In this document: one piece after another, positions 1 through 10,900 of the stretch
How the letters are laid out: each line of letters starts with the position of its first letter
How positions within the stretch are numbered: the first letter of the stretch is position 1
Assembly (NCBI GenBank): GCA_905220665.1
Contig: CAJNAR010000168.1
Span: 62,001 to 126,000, forward strand
Length of the DNA: 64,000 nt
Direction: 5' to 3'
Source: Albugo candida
Taxonomy: Eukaryota > Oomycota > Peronosporomycetes > Albuginales > Albuginaceae
Notes under the pieces: model-generated
Told to the model about the DNA's origin: nothing
What the model saw: only the letters and a program-made list of their open reading frames with translations
Database searches by the model: none
Position numbers and translations under genes: made by a program

Positions 1-3000
1 ATTTCGCATTCTTCTCATCGATTCCGTATTGGAGTTTGGTCGCTTCATCGTTCCCGGGGATAAACGATGCCAGAAGATTCCCAACTGTGATCACATACTC
101 GAGATTTATATTCGCTTTGATCGAATGAAGTTCCATGTCAAAGTCGTCGATGATCGGAAGCCCCGTCTGTGGCGCAGTGACGACTTTCAACGTGAAAAAT
201 GGCCGTTCTCCGTCTTCCGGCATCCATCCTTCCATCTTATCGCTATTAAACCCGGAATCCAATGGCGCAAGGACCACAGGATACTGAGCAGTCGATGTCA
301 TATCGTCGATTTGAATGTGATGTAATGAGACACAAAGTGCCCGTGTCCCTGCCTTTGACTCAATTCGGATCGTTTCCATTGTGAAATTCAAAACTTCGCG
401 AGGTACCGAGTCGACAATGGACATACCGACGCCATGGAGCGCGAAATCAATCAGAAGATCGGTCAACCAGTCATCAAAAATCGCTTTTTGACGGACAAGA
501 TTGTAGCTCATCGTGTCTCCGACCGCAAGTACTCGCGTTGTGCCGTCGATATACACTTCTCCGTAGAGATTTTCCATTGTCATTCCTTTGACGACACCAA
601 TTTGCATGAAATCGACATCCGTTGGAATTTTCCATTTCGATGGATACATTCGAAGTTTTAATTCCGATACAAACGGATCCGACCACACGTACGAATGCGC
701 CATTAACGGGCTCAGTATCATCTCATCGACGTCTCGAACGCCAGCTTGGAAGTATCGTATCGCATGTCGAGTCGATCGGTTCTCGATGCGGTAACGAGGT
801 GTCTTGGAGATGTCTTCTACCACCGCATACAGCGTCTCCTGCGTGTTCCGAAAGCTCACACTGCATGCAGGAGCGTCTTCCAAAGGTCCACGCGTCCAGA
901 AATTCACTTCACTCACATCCACCGCCCACGGAATTGGCGGACTCCATGGCCCCAAATCTTTCCAAAGCGTATCGATCATCGCGTCTCGCAATTGTATGCC
1001 CGCATGAACCTTTTCGGGTCCTACAAAACGATACACCTGAAGAGCTTCATCCTTATCCAACGATACGATACTCTGCTGCTCTTTCCTGCTGAAATGTGTG
1101 TGACTTCGTTTTCGTCGCTTGTCCAACATCAGTGGCATCGCATCAAGTCGTCGTGGAACGCGAGAAATCAGCACATAACGAGGCGATAGGATACATATTT
1201 TCGATCGAAAGAATTGGCGTGGGGCTGCTTGCACTTGAAACGCGAGGACGAATGAAGAAGATCCGCTGGAAGCATTGGAATGTACTTCCCCCACCGTGCC
1301 GACATTCGATATGTCACAGGCTTCCGACCACCCGACTTTATCGAATCGTGGGCTTACTTTCTTGACCGCTTTGATGCGTGCCGACTCGGGAAGGTCTTGT
1401 TCAAATGCTGGTGGAGTTTCCTGATACGGTTTGACGGTGAGCATGGAACGTGCAAGCGGTCCTGTGGCCATTATGGGGATACCCATCGCTTTATCTCCGC
1501 TTCCAAAGTACGTTCGATGGTCTTCGGTGGAGCACGAATATCCTTTGTGGATGTGATATTCCAAGTCCAAACCACATCGATTTTGGATCCAAAATGGCGC
1601 GTACATTACGACTCGACGCGGATGCTCTCTCTCTTCATTTTGGAATCGAACAACGATCCCGGGACCCTGAGCCATTCGTAGTTCGATCTCTTTCGTATTC
1701 GCCGCAGAAGCACACGTATTGTGCCGCATCGCATCCAAATGAATAAGTAATGGAGCACTCCATGAGCTCTTCTTTGCAGGCTCAATGGTGTTGGCACAAA
1801 GACGGATTTTCATCAACGCTGTTTGCTCGAGATCTAATCCAAAGACCTCCATATTCTGCCCGCTTTCCAGGTACATTCGACGAGCATTCACTTGCGTCAC
1901 GTACGAGAAATAATCGATCGGATTGCTACTGGCGTCCGATTTCGCAAAGTGTATAGCGCCAGAACGGAATTGCTTGTGACGATCGAGCACGTCTTCAGGA
2001 CAATCTCTCGGCTGTACGATCGCGTATTCGATCGCACAGGGAAGAACATTCTCCATCAAAAGCTGTGGCTGAATTTGAATCAGCCAAGTGCCAAGCCGCG
2101 AGTCGTTGAATGCAGCTTTTTCCACGACCACAGTTGGCTGATCGTCGATGATGGCGCTCGATGGGTACGTTCGTTCCGTTCCAATCTGTCCAGAAGCCTG
2201 TACGACTTCCGCTGTCGATGGTGCGATCATGGTGTCCCCCATAGCTCGAGCAATTCGATCCGCACTCTTCACTGCCGGTCGTCCTTGACCGCGTTGCGCC
2301 TTTTGCACTTCCTTTTGTTCAAAGCTCGTAAACTGTTTATAAAGTCTTTGCTCTTTGACCGATAGCGGCAAACGATTACTCCATTCTGTCTCTCCGACCT
2401 GCCGAATCGCAAAGGAACCAACTTCAGCGAGGTTGAGAGGAATACAGAGTTCTCCATGAGGTGGTAGGACGCAATATCGTTCGTCGATGCCGCCATTTTC
2501 ATTGGAAATATCGGCATCGAATAGCGATAAAGGATTCTCATCGCGTTGGTGCGTGTTTCGACTTGCAATTTGACCATTTTCATCGTACAAAATGCATTGT
2601 GTCTCCTTCGCCGTTCCATTTCGAATGGATCCGGCACCAGACACACAAACTTGCAAGCCGGAAAAGTGGTCAATGACGATGTTCACTGCGACGAGAAGCG
2701 GAAGGTACAGTCGACGACATTCTTGGTAGTACGAGTCGATCCATTCATACGAAGCATCGAGCTCTTTGACGCGATGGAGACACGCGAATGCGCGCTCTAA
2801 ATCGCTTTTTGATGGATCTTCGAGACTCACAAGGAGCATGACGCCTTCACGATATAATTTCTCGATAGCGAGCTCATTCTCAATGTCTTCAAAGCGTTTT
2901 GTCAGCTCGTACACTTGCGTCTGCCCCACAGCGACAAGCGGAATCTTGTGAATTGGTTGGAAGCCTTCGATTTCCAAAGAGATATATCGATCGGCGATCG

Positions 3001-6000
3001 CTCGACTCTTTGCAATTGCGACTTTGAATTCCTCCCATGACACTTGACCCGACATATCAGTGTCCGCGAGGGCCATAAAGTCGTCCACTGCGCGTGTCAG
3101 ATCGCCTTCAAAATCGTCTTTGCTCACTGTTCGTCCACGTGCAAACATTGACGCGCCACCGGTCTCATCGTTCTCAAAGACTTGACGGAGTACATTTCGT
3201 ACTTCACTGGCTTCCAGCTCTCCACTTCCATCGATATCGGCGTTCCGAAATGCTTGTCGAAGGTACTTTTCCTTCATATTTTGCTGTTCGTACGCTTTGT
3301 GGTCTTCTTCCACTTTAAGCAGCTTGCAGGCGTGTGCTCCGTCAGGCGGTACAACCGCTAGTTGAGACACAATTTCGGTTTGTTTGGAGGTAGTGGCGGG
3401 TACCTTTACGTCCTGATTTCGCTTCTCGACAACGACGTAGTACTTGAGAAGCATTCCCGACTCATTCAGCATCCAGAACAGACCTCCTTCTTCCTTGATG
3501 TGCGATCGTTGACGTTCTTTCACCTTCTCTATCGAGTAGAAAGAAGCCAATGTCGTATTGACCACATGCACAAACGCTGACGTCAAATTGAGCTGAAAGT
3601 ATCGATCTGAAGTATACAAAAGCTCCGTGGAAGCTTCGACCTGCTTACAAACGTCCAAAGTTCCGTGGTAATACTCCAAGAACGGCTCTACTTGACGCGC
3701 ATTGATGTTGTAATACTTTGCATACACATCGAAACTGAGTCTTCCGACGCCATAATTATGAGCGTGCGCACGGGAACTCGAGCCCAACGTCGGAGCGTCC
3801 TGCCCCGCGGATAGATCGCCTTCCCACATGCACAGATTCCCGTACATAGCGAGTTCTTCCAACGATACCTCCATAGCCGGTGTCCCCAGCGGTAACATGT
3901 CGTCAATGAGGCGGAAGTAGAACCCACCAAATGAAGTCGACATCATTGTCTTTATAAACATTCGTTTCGCATCCTCAGGAACCAAATTGTCGATTTGTAT
4001 ATCAGCGGCTTTCAGGTCGTCTTTATCGTCAAAACTCGACAACAGCTCGTCAATGACATTGGTTCTGCCTCCCATTTCCATCTCTTTGATCAGAAGCCAA
4101 TCGGACCGTTCTCCGGGTCGAACTAACGCGGGATTCACGAGTCGACGCCACGCTTCCTGTGCGTACTCGTAGTTTTTGAATATGCGCACCATTTTCTTCT
4201 GAACTGTGATGGCCGATTGTCCATTTAAACTCGACTCGGAGCAGTTTGTCTGCGTTGTGTATGTGTCCCAGAAGGCTTTCAGCGCTGTTATGTTGGCAAA
4301 GGTCTTTGCATGCTGCGAAACTTGAGCTTGTTCTTCGTCGATTGGGTAGGGAACATGTCGACGCTGAAAGTCCGGGTGGACGTACTCGCCGCCGGTAAGC
4401 GTGACGACGCCATAATGCAAGGAAGCGTATGCGATTTTCTCGCGACTTAATGCAGCTCCAAACTCTTCCGAAGAGATATCGCCACTTTGATCGCGATCCA
4501 CAATGGAGATAAAGTCTCTTACTGTGGCTTCAAATTCGTCTTTTGTCAGTTGATTGCAATTCGTAACACTTTGAAGCAACGATCGGACTTCGTCAGCGTC
4601 CAAAGAGCCTCCTTTATCGACATCACGAGCATCAAAGGCTTTCTTGAGACGTTCCATGTACCGGTCTTCTTCGAGTCGTTTGCGTGCTTGATCCACGCGA
4701 TGTTGGCGTTCATGTCGTTCCGATACGACCGCTTGATCTTCTTTCATGGAATCATGCAACGACGATAGAATGCTGATAAAGACCCCCAAGTCATTTGGTG
4801 AGAGATTTAGTGCGAAATCCGACATATTGAGTACGAGTTTACGTCGAGCTTGAGGCTTTTTATGTTCTTCTCGAGACGCAAGAGCGATCGCTGACTCGAG
4901 TTTACGTGCTTCGGGATGATCTACTTCGACGATTTGCTTCTTGATCGCGGCTGATTGTGCTACTTTCCACAGCTTCTCCGATGTCTTGGACGTCGAGGAT
5001 GCCATCGAGTTGTCTCGAGCCACTTGTGATCGAGACAACGCCAAAGTACCCAATGCCAAGGAATAGCCAATTTCAAGATCGACTCCTTCTCCTTCCAGCT
5101 CCATGATTGTTCCTCCTGTCTTCATATCGAGACTCAATCCGTCGTCAAAGATCATCACGGAACACGGCTGTAACGCGACGTCGGCAAACTCCAAATTGGC
5201 GGCTTCGTGGCGCTTGGAGCCTGCAAATTTGATATGCATATCGGAAGTCAGTGCCAAGACGTGAGACTTGAGTGTGGTGGAGTCTCCGACCAAACAGAGT
5301 TCGCATCCTTTGATCGATATAATTCCTTGGAGAAGAAGACCGCCGAGTAACATTGGAGAGTACTCTTGTGGGATCTCTTCGACGTACACTGGCGTTTTTT
5401 GTAGATATTCTTCTGGAGCCATTGGTGGCTTGGATGTCTCGGTTTCCAGGTAGCGGAGTTGAGTGCTTTCATCTTCTTCTGTAGCCGGTAAAAACAAGTG
5501 GACGACTGATAGCAATGGACCGAATACGATCAGTACCGAGAAATCACGCAATTGGACATCCAAATGCATCATTCCGCTGGCACGTTGCGTGTAGGAGAGT
5601 GTCATCATTTGGTCACATTCCAAATTACGATCCAGTAAGCGAGTGAATACATTTGTGCGGCTATTTCGACAATCCAAAAGCCCAAATCGTTTGACTGTGA
5701 TGTGACTTTCCATAGAGATTCTCTCATCCTGTAGCTGTCTCATTGACATGGCGAACGCGATGCTTACATTCTCTGAGAAGACTTGCAACACTGGTGACGG
5801 CTTTCCATCGTACAGCGCGTCCATTGACACGCGATTCAGGCACAAGACGAGCTCGATTTGATCCATTAGAGGTGTTGCTAGCGGCATATCGGGCTCATAC
5901 TCGCGCAAATCGGTGCTCGTGGATGAGAATTTGAGCAGGTCTTTCTTCTTTTTGAGTTCGGGTTCGATGAATTGCAGTGGCTTTCCGCCAGAGGGAACAC

Positions 6001-7405
6001 GCCATTGTAAAGCTTCTGATCGCAAATATAACAAAGAGGACGCTAGGATACGTGATTCCAGCTCGTTTATGCGATTTTTACGCTGTGTCACGTCTTCTTT
6101 GTTGGTTTGTGTTATGTACAGACGACGTAGAAAATTGGTATTTTGGTCGAAATCCCATTGTGCAACAAACAGCGTTTTGTATTCTTCGTGTTCTTCTGGC
6201 GACACATCCACGCAAGACAGCTGATCGTCGACTTGGGCGTGTTGATTCCAGTCGTAATAGAGGCCGATAGGCCGTAATAAGGTCCACAACAGAGCCAATT
6301 GCGCCGGTCGAAGCTGTAAAGTGACATTGTCAAAAGTGATTGCGATTGAAAGTGTGCTCTTTTCGTTCAAATTGCTGCTGGAACAAGTCTTCGCGTAATG
6401 GACTGTTTTCTCGCCTTCGAATGTCGGCAGTAAAGACTCTGTCGCCACAGGAGCGACAATGCCATTATCAGGTCGAAAAAGCATCCCTTGTAGCACAGCT
6501 GGCATCGATACAACGACTTGCAAAGAAACAGGTTTGATCAAATGAGCTTCAGCCAATTTTTCGGGTTGTGCGTTGACTTCCATTGCGAAATTGACCACAC
6601 GAATTGTCCGTTGTCGCATGAAATCGATTTGGTCGGTGTCCATTTGCAACTTTTCCGTCTCCGTGCTTGTGACTTTGTCAGAATGTCTTGCAGCCGCTCC
6701 AATTTCAAACATTTGTACCCGAAAACCGAGACTTTGTGATTTTTGAAAGACGTTTGAAGAAAGCAGAATGTGATTCACACGCATTTCAAAGGCGTCAATG
6801 ACGGTATCAATAAGTCGTTGCCACATTGGACGGCTGGAATTGTCGCTAGGAGCTTTGGAGGCCTGGGCTGTGAGGCCTTTCTTCTTGAGCTCTTTTCGGA
6901 TCGAATTTAGCTCTTTCAACCGATTTGAAGCGATTACTGTCATGTTATTAGCACTTGCGATTCGATTGGCTGCTGCTTGCTTCACTGAATCCTTTCTACG
7001 AGCGTCATTTTCCTCTCGAGACCAAACCCATTTTTCCGGGTCGTTCCAAAGTAATCCGACTTGAAATGTCTCAACTTGAACGTGGATTTTCAGTAAATGG
7101 ATGTTGCGTGCCCTTAAACTAGGCCATACTGGAAGCTGGATTCGGCATTTGTCCATATTAAGTGTAGAAACATCAATTGGTAGACACGTATAGGGGGAGA
7201 GCATAGCTAGAATAGAAGGCTGTATTTGGAGATGTTTGATCACGATCCAACCCTCGATGAAAGACCAGTCAATACTGATGGCGTCCCCAACATATGGTCC
7301 CAAAAACGTGCGCAGTAGATGCGTGATGATGGGGCTTCCGAATGCGATCACAGCGCTGAAAAGAAGCAAAGCCCATGTATTCAGCCAGAATAGCGTGTAG
7401 AGCAT
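1..7405 (-). CDS. VPS13-like giant lipid-transfer protein with two EF-hand pairs (3' end outside window)
   Basis: One uninterrupted minus-strand frame runs from an ATG at 7403-7405 to past the window start (2,468 codons, no stop). An in-frame TAA lies about 100 nt upstream of the ATG, so this start is reasonable. The N-terminus has a hydrophobic stretch (residues about 4-25), followed by a chorein-like entry region. A motif typical of the VPS13 adaptor-binding (SHR-BD) domain, YAPFWIQNRCGLDLEY, lies near residue 1,935 (plus strand about 1550-1605). Two EF-hand pairs are inserted: loops near residues 922/970 (DVDKGGSLDADE, DRDQSGDISSEE) and near 1,388/1,448 (DIDGSGELEASE, DTDMSGQVSWEE). VPS13 proteins are rod-like bridges that move lipids between membranes at contact sites; the EF-hands suggest calcium control (inference). 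The C-terminus is not visible. No introns were needed in 7.4 kb, unlike most neighbours. Confidence 0.85.
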   Translation of the reverse strand, partial: MLYTLFWLNTWALLLFSAVIAFGSPIITHLLRTFLGPYVGDAISIDWSFIEGWIVIKHLQIQPSILAMLSPYTCLPIDVSTLNMDKCRIQLPVWPSLRARNIHLLKIHVQVETFQVGLLWNDPEKWVWSREENDARRKDSVKQAAANRIASANNMTVIASNRLKELNSIRKELKKKGLTAQASKAPSDNSSRPMWQRLIDTVIDAFEMRVNHILLSSNVFQKSQSLGFRVQMFEIGAAARHSDKVTSTETEKLQMDTDQIDFMRQRTIRVVNFAMEVNAQPEKLAEAHLIKPVSLQVVVSMPAVLQGMLFRPDNGIVAPVATESLLPTFEGEKTVHYAKTCSSSNLNEKSTLSIAITFDNVTLQLRPAQLALLWTLLRPIGLYYDWNQHAQVDDQLSCVDVSPEEHEEYKTLFVAQWDFDQNTNFLRRLYITQTNKEDVTQRKNRINELESRILASSLLYLRSEALQWRVPSGGKPLQFIEPELKKKKDLLKFSSTSTDLREYEPDMPLATPLMDQIELVLCLNRVSMDALYDGKPSPVLQVFSENVSIAFAMSMRQLQDERISMESHITVKRFGLLDCRNSRTNVFTRLLDRNLECDQMMTLSYTQRASGMMHLDVQLRDFSVLIVFGPLLSVVHLFLPATEEDESTQLRYLETETSKPPMAPEEYLQKTPVYVEEIPQEYSPMLLGGLLLQGIISIKGCELCLVGDSTTLKSHVLALTSDMHIKFAGSKRHEAANLEFADVALQPCSVMIFDDGLSLDMKTGGTIMELEGEGVDLEIGYSLALGTLALSRSQVARDNSMASSTSKTSEKLWKVAQSAAIKKQIVEVDHPEARKLESAIALASREEHKKPQARRKLVLNMSDFALNLSPNDLGVFISILSSLHDSMKEDQAVVSERHERQHRVDQARKRLEEDRYMERLKKAFDARDVDKGGSLDADEVRSLLQSVTNCNQLTKDEFEATVRDFISIVDRDQSGDISSEEFGAALSREKIAYASLHYGVVTLTGGEYVHPDFQRRHVPYPIDEEQAQVSQHAKTFANITALKAFWDTYTTQTNCSESSLNGQSAITVQKKMVRIFKNYEYAQEAWRRLVNPALVRPGERSDWLLIKEMEMGGRTNVIDELLSSFDDKDDLKAADIQIDNLVPEDAKRMFIKTMMSTSFGGFYFRLIDDMLPLGTPAMEVSLEELAMYGNLCMWEGDLSAGQDAPTLGSSSRAHAHNYGVGRLSFDVYAKYYNINARQVEPFLEYYHGTLDVCKQVEASTELLYTSDRYFQLNLTSAFVHVVNTTLASFYSIEKVKERQRSHIKEEGGLFWMLNESGMLLKYYVVVEKRNQDVKVPATTSKQTEIVSQLAVVPPDGAHACKLLKVEEDHKAYEQQNMKEKYLRQAFRNADIDGSGELEASEVRNVLRQVFENDETGGASMFARGRTVSKDDFEGDLTRAVDDFMALADTDMSGQVSWEEFKVAIAKSRAIADRYISLEIEGFQPIHKIPLVAVGQTQVYELTKRFEDIENELAIEKLYREGVMLLVSLEDPSKSDLERAFACLHRVKELDASYEWIDSYYQECRRLYLPLLVAVNIVIDHFSGLQVCVSGAGSIRNGTAKETQCILYDENGQIASRNTHQRDENPLSLFDADISNENGGIDERYCVLPPHGELCIPLNLAEVGSFAIRQVGETEWSNRLPLSVKEQRLYKQFTSFEQKEVQKAQRGQGRPAVKSADRIARAMGDTMIAPSTAEVVQASGQIGTERTYPSSAIIDDQPTVVVEKAAFNDSRLGTWLIQIQPQLLMENVLPCAIEYAIVQPRDCPEDVLDRHKQFRSGAIHFAKSDASSNPIDYFSYVTQVNARRMYLESGQNMEVFGLDLEQTALMKIRLCANTIEPAKKSSWSAPLLIHLDAMRHNTCASAANTKEIELRMAQGPGIVVRFQNEEREHPRRVVMYAPFWIQNRCGLDLEYHIHKGYSCSTEDHRTYFGSGDKAMGIPIMATGPLARSMLTVKPYQETPPAFEQDLPESARIKAVKKVSPRFDKVGWSEACDISNVGTVGEVHSNASSGSSSFVLAFQVQAAPRQFFRSKICILSPRYVLISRVPRRLDAMPLMLDKRRKRSHTHFSRKEQQSIVSLDKDEALQVYRFVGPEKVHAGIQLRDAMIDTLWKDLGPWSPPIPWAVDVSEVNFWTRGPLEDAPACSVSFRNTQETLYAVVEDISKTPRYRIENRSTRHAIRYFQAGVRDVDEMILSPLMAHSYVWSDPFVSELKLRMYPSKWKIPTDVDFMQIGVVKGMTMENLYGEVYIDGTTRVLAVGDTMSYNLVRQKAIFDDWLTDLLIDFALHGVGMSIVDSVPREVLNFTMETIRIESKAGTRALCVSLHHIQIDDMTSTAQYPVVLAPLDSGFNSDKMEGWMPEDGERPFFTLKVVTAPQTGLPIIDDFDMELHSIKANINLEYVITVGNLLASFIPGNDEATKLQYGIDEKNAK

Positions 7406-8509
7406 AATGATGCAGATGCAGTAATATTCCTTTTTGATATAGAGATCCTGCACGTGATCCTTAACTGTCGGATGAAATCGTCGAATATATTGTGATATTT
7501 AACCGAGCCAATCGTAAAGTCGAGAACGTCTCAAATTCGTGATGATTGGTCAGTATGGTACCATAGGAAGGCGTCGCAAGGTGAATCGATGCATTGCAGC
7601 ATCAGATTGACGAATCAGAAGATCGGCGACATGCACCCTATGCTTCCTTGTAACCGTTCTTCTACAAAATCTTCTGCGATTTGCAGAGCTAAAACCGTAC
7701 GGAAATTCGGATGCCTTTTTTTGTCACAAATCGCTGACGTTGAGAAATAAGGACTCGCTTTGATGTCTGATTATCTATGTATCTGATGTGAAGGTCTGTG
7801 TGACCGTGAGTAAAGTATAGTCCACGCATAAAGGACCAAATGCTGCTACGACGCAAACATTGTCCATGTCGCTAAAGTGCTTAAGAAATTTCCAATGAGC
7901 GTCAGATAGCGATCGCAAGAGATCAGCGACGTGGCGAACTCGAATCTTGAGATTGCACTCTATTAGGTCTACTTATCACGCGACCAATTGCAGCTATAGT
8001 CTACGCCTGCATGATCGAGTGCACCCTTTTTCGCTTTACACGTGCGCTCTGTCACGGCCGCAACACGAGAAATAGGGCGAATATAATGGCGACGGGAATT
8101 AGACTATCGAAGCACAATGCGTCAATTCGTTGCTGACGATGAAGTCAGTCTCGAGCAGAATGTCGAGAAATGTCTGGCTCGCTTTTTTTAGAGGTTGCGA
8201 TCTACCTTCTCACTCACATTTTGTGATTAGCGGCCCGTGGGCGACTGTAAATCTTAATTAGTACTTATTATACTTTTCTTTCTATTAAAATACTAGTGTC
8301 TACATGATCAAGCGACATGTCAAGCATGATTACCTCCAAGCAATAATGCAAGCGCACGAGTGGGTTGTTCTTCATCAAGGTTGACGGCAATAAAAGAGCA
8401 ATTCTGCGCCAAGGTCAAGATGAATTCCTGCAGCTGTCATGCACTTTGTCTTCTCAATTACCAAACCTGACCGGTGAATTTTTGGCATTTAGCGACAGAG
8501 AACTTAAAC
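7406..8509. other. intergenic region upstream of the VPS13-like gene
   Basis: About 1.1 kb without a convincing coding frame. The only sizeable open frame (8365-8577, plus strand) shows no recognisable domain and runs into the start of repeat block A, so it is not called as a gene. No tRNA, rRNA or repeat was recognised. It presumably contains the promoter of the VPS13-like gene; no core element is identifiable with confidence. Confidence 0.5.
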
Positions 8510-8640
8510 TCGGATACCGCAAAACATTGTTTTGTTTCGACACAGATGCCTCATCTATTAACCGACAAGGGGAATAAGAATAAAGGAAATAAGCGAAAAA
8601 AAGAGTTATATTAATTAGAGAAGAAATCAGCTGTTCCTAC

Positions 8641-10380
8641 TTCGTACATTGATTTTTGTTGTCTCCTAATAGGCAATTTGTTTGATCTGACGTTGCAATT
8701 GTTCAATTATTTTGCGCAAGTTATCCACTTTGTATTGCAATTCATCATTTTCGAGTCTTAGTGCTTTGTTGAGTTTCTTGTAAAAGTTTGGTGAAGAGTC
8801 ACCATCAATCGGTATCGGGACGCTTCGTAGCCATGCCATTGTTAGTTGAGACTTGTTTCAACTGTTTTCGGCATTTACCGAGTAGCCGTACTGCGTATTG
8901 ATGTTCAGTCTGAACTTTTCTAGGCTAATTGTTCGATCTTCCAGTTCGGATTCAGTGGATTCGAGTTGTACGGTAAGCTTTTCAACTGCGATTGTTTTGG
9001 GAAGTTGCCATAGCTTCCTGTTGCTGGATTTTGCATAGTTCGATCTTAATATAAGAATTCAACGACAGGAAACGAGGCAACTGCGCAAAGGAATTATATT
9101 AAAAAGCTTACCGTGCAACTCGAAACCACAGAATCCGAACTGGAAGATTCGAACTATGCGATTTGTTTTGGCAGTTGCCGTAGCTTCCTGTTGCTGAATT
9201 CGCATAGTTCGATTTTCCAGCTCGGATTCAGTGGTTTCTAAAGAAAAAGGTCGCTTGAGCACTTAATGGTAAAAAACAAAAATTGATTCACTAAGGTCCT
9301 TAGTTCTGTTGTAAGATCATGTGCATCGAGTGCCAGTAACCACCGCCGTGGAGAGACAGTGACTCTTACGACTGTGAAGATTTGCCCGAAGGAACCAGAT
9401 CGAATGCGAGGAGCCGCGAGAGTAAAAGTTCTTTACTGTGAAGGTTCGCAATGTGCGTAATAAGGAACTCCTTCTAACTACATTCAATACATTTATTCCC
9501 CATTCTACTCTGTTGTTAACATCGTGCAGACCTTACAGTTTGCCAACAAGTTCGCCAACTCTGTTGCTACTCTAAGCCTTCAGCTACTTGATTCTCTACT
9601 TAATCTTGAGTTACCTTGTCCAATCAGCGACTGCCACGTCGATGCCCAATTTGAAACCGCTCTTGAAGCTGGCAACTTCGAGCAGTCATGAAGTGATGAC
9701 TGCTTTAACCGGTACCTACCGGTATGTGTCAGCTGACCGAGGCGCTGCTTCTTCAACAGTTTCGAGTTGCACGGTAAGCTTTTCAATACAATTCCTTTGC
9801 GCAGTTGCCTCGTTTCCTGTCGTTGAATTCGCAAATGAAGATCAAACTATGCGAATCCAGCGACGGGAAGCTATGGCTACTGCATAAAACAATCGCAATT
9901 GAAAAGCTTACCGTACAACTCGAAACCACTGAATCCGAACTAGAAGATCGAACTATGCGAATTGAGCAACAGCAAGGTATGACACCTGCCCAAAACAAAT
10001 CGCATAGTTCGATCTTCCAGTTACGATTAAGTCGATTTGAGCTGCAAGGCAAGCTTTTCGATATAATTTTTCTGAGCGGCTGCCTCAGCCACTTGCCGTT
10101 CAAGTTGCGTTGATTGCATTTCATTCATTTTTGCAAGCTCAACGAGCGCCTCGTTCTGACGAGTAAAGGCTGACTCAGTTTGAGCCTTCGAAGCCCTGAG
10201 ATGACCAATCTCTCTTCTGAGCGACTCGTTTTCTTTACGGAGTCTCTGGAGCTCAATTTTTGTGGTCGCTGGAGTTGCCGCCCGGGTGCGCTGATGTGGC
10301 TGCTCCTGAATTGGAACATAGCCACCACCAACGCGGCGCATGTTAAAAGGTGTTAGTCGTGTAGGTTGTCGGATACTCAT
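8641..10380 (-). pseudogene. coiled-coil family gene, broken and internally rearranged copy
   Basis: The first exon-like part (10380 down to 10027) encodes MSIRQPTRLTPFNMRRVGGG and then a Lys/Glu/Leu-rich coiled coil, close to the intact paralogues at 46217-46870 and 48852-49532. The C-terminal part reappears at 8900-8641 with the conserved ending GSRNS. Between them (about 8930-10030) a short coding segment, which in intact copies encodes the central coiled coil, occurs at least five times in alternating orientation, so no continuous frame remains. Function of the family is unknown: I see no catalytic motif, signal peptide or membrane segment, only a coiled coil preceded by a basic, Pro/Thr-rich head. 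Confidence 0.75.
8930..10030. repeat. array of alternately inverted segments within the block A coiled-coil gene
   Basis: The core element contains the words GAATCCGAACT, GATCGAACTATGCGA and AAGCTTACCGT (or their reverse complements). It is seen in minus orientation near 8935-9050, plus near 9056-9165, minus near 9165-9240, minus near 9750-9835, plus near 9836-9990, and minus again near 9995-10060. Adjacent opposite copies form hairpins, for example around 9945-10020 where GATCGAACTATGCGA meets CGCATAGTTCGATC. The pieces are diverged from one another by point changes. Confidence 0.8.
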
Positions 10381-10700
10381 GTTGTAGCTGATTTGAAAGT
10401 GATATTGGAAGCAGTCAGATGATAAGCATAGAAGACGAAAGAATACGAGAGAAGAAAAAGAACAGCATCATATTGAGCTTTTTATCAAAGAATTCGGCTT
10501 CTCCATTTCCTATAGTAGTTCCTAGTATCGTGATGATACCGCCGAAGGCCCTTGGATTGAGAATTCAGCGGATATATATTAGATGGGAATTGATTAATTC
10601 AAATTTTAGTTGATGGTAAATGACCAGAAATGGAAGTACAATGAAGGAATCGTTTATGGAAGGGAAGGTAAGAAGTTATGTTGTATGTTGCTGCAATTGG
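10381..10700. promoter_or_regulatory. conserved upstream region of the coiled-coil family (block A copy)
   Basis: This roughly 300-bp region is strongly conserved in all module copies (46871-47170, 49533-49800, and reverse-complemented at 24420-24790), although nothing in it looks like a conserved protein. It lies directly upstream of the coiled-coil start codon. In blocks C and D it separates two divergently oriented frames, so it may be a bidirectional promoter. Conservation may simply reflect recent duplication. No specific element is assigned. Confidence 0.45.
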
Positions 10701-10900
10701 CGACACAGTATTGTACTTGTAACTTATTTCATTTATGTTATGTGTAATGCTTAAATACTTGATCAACTTGATCATCGACTATTCTCTCACTACGTTCCAA
10801 TGCAGACATTCGATTCACGTACTCGTCTTTTCTAGTCGCTACTACACGTATCGGTTGTATACTGCTGTCCATGATCCGGAGGATGGGTCTTCACGCACCC

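Noticed and set aside
1..7400. Many open frames of 60-157 codons on both strands
   Set aside because: All lie within the long minus-strand VPS13-like frame and show no conserved features.
8365..8577. 70-codon plus-strand ORF
   Set aside because: No domain; its 3' part is repeat sequence shared with 48745-48800 where the frame is not kept.
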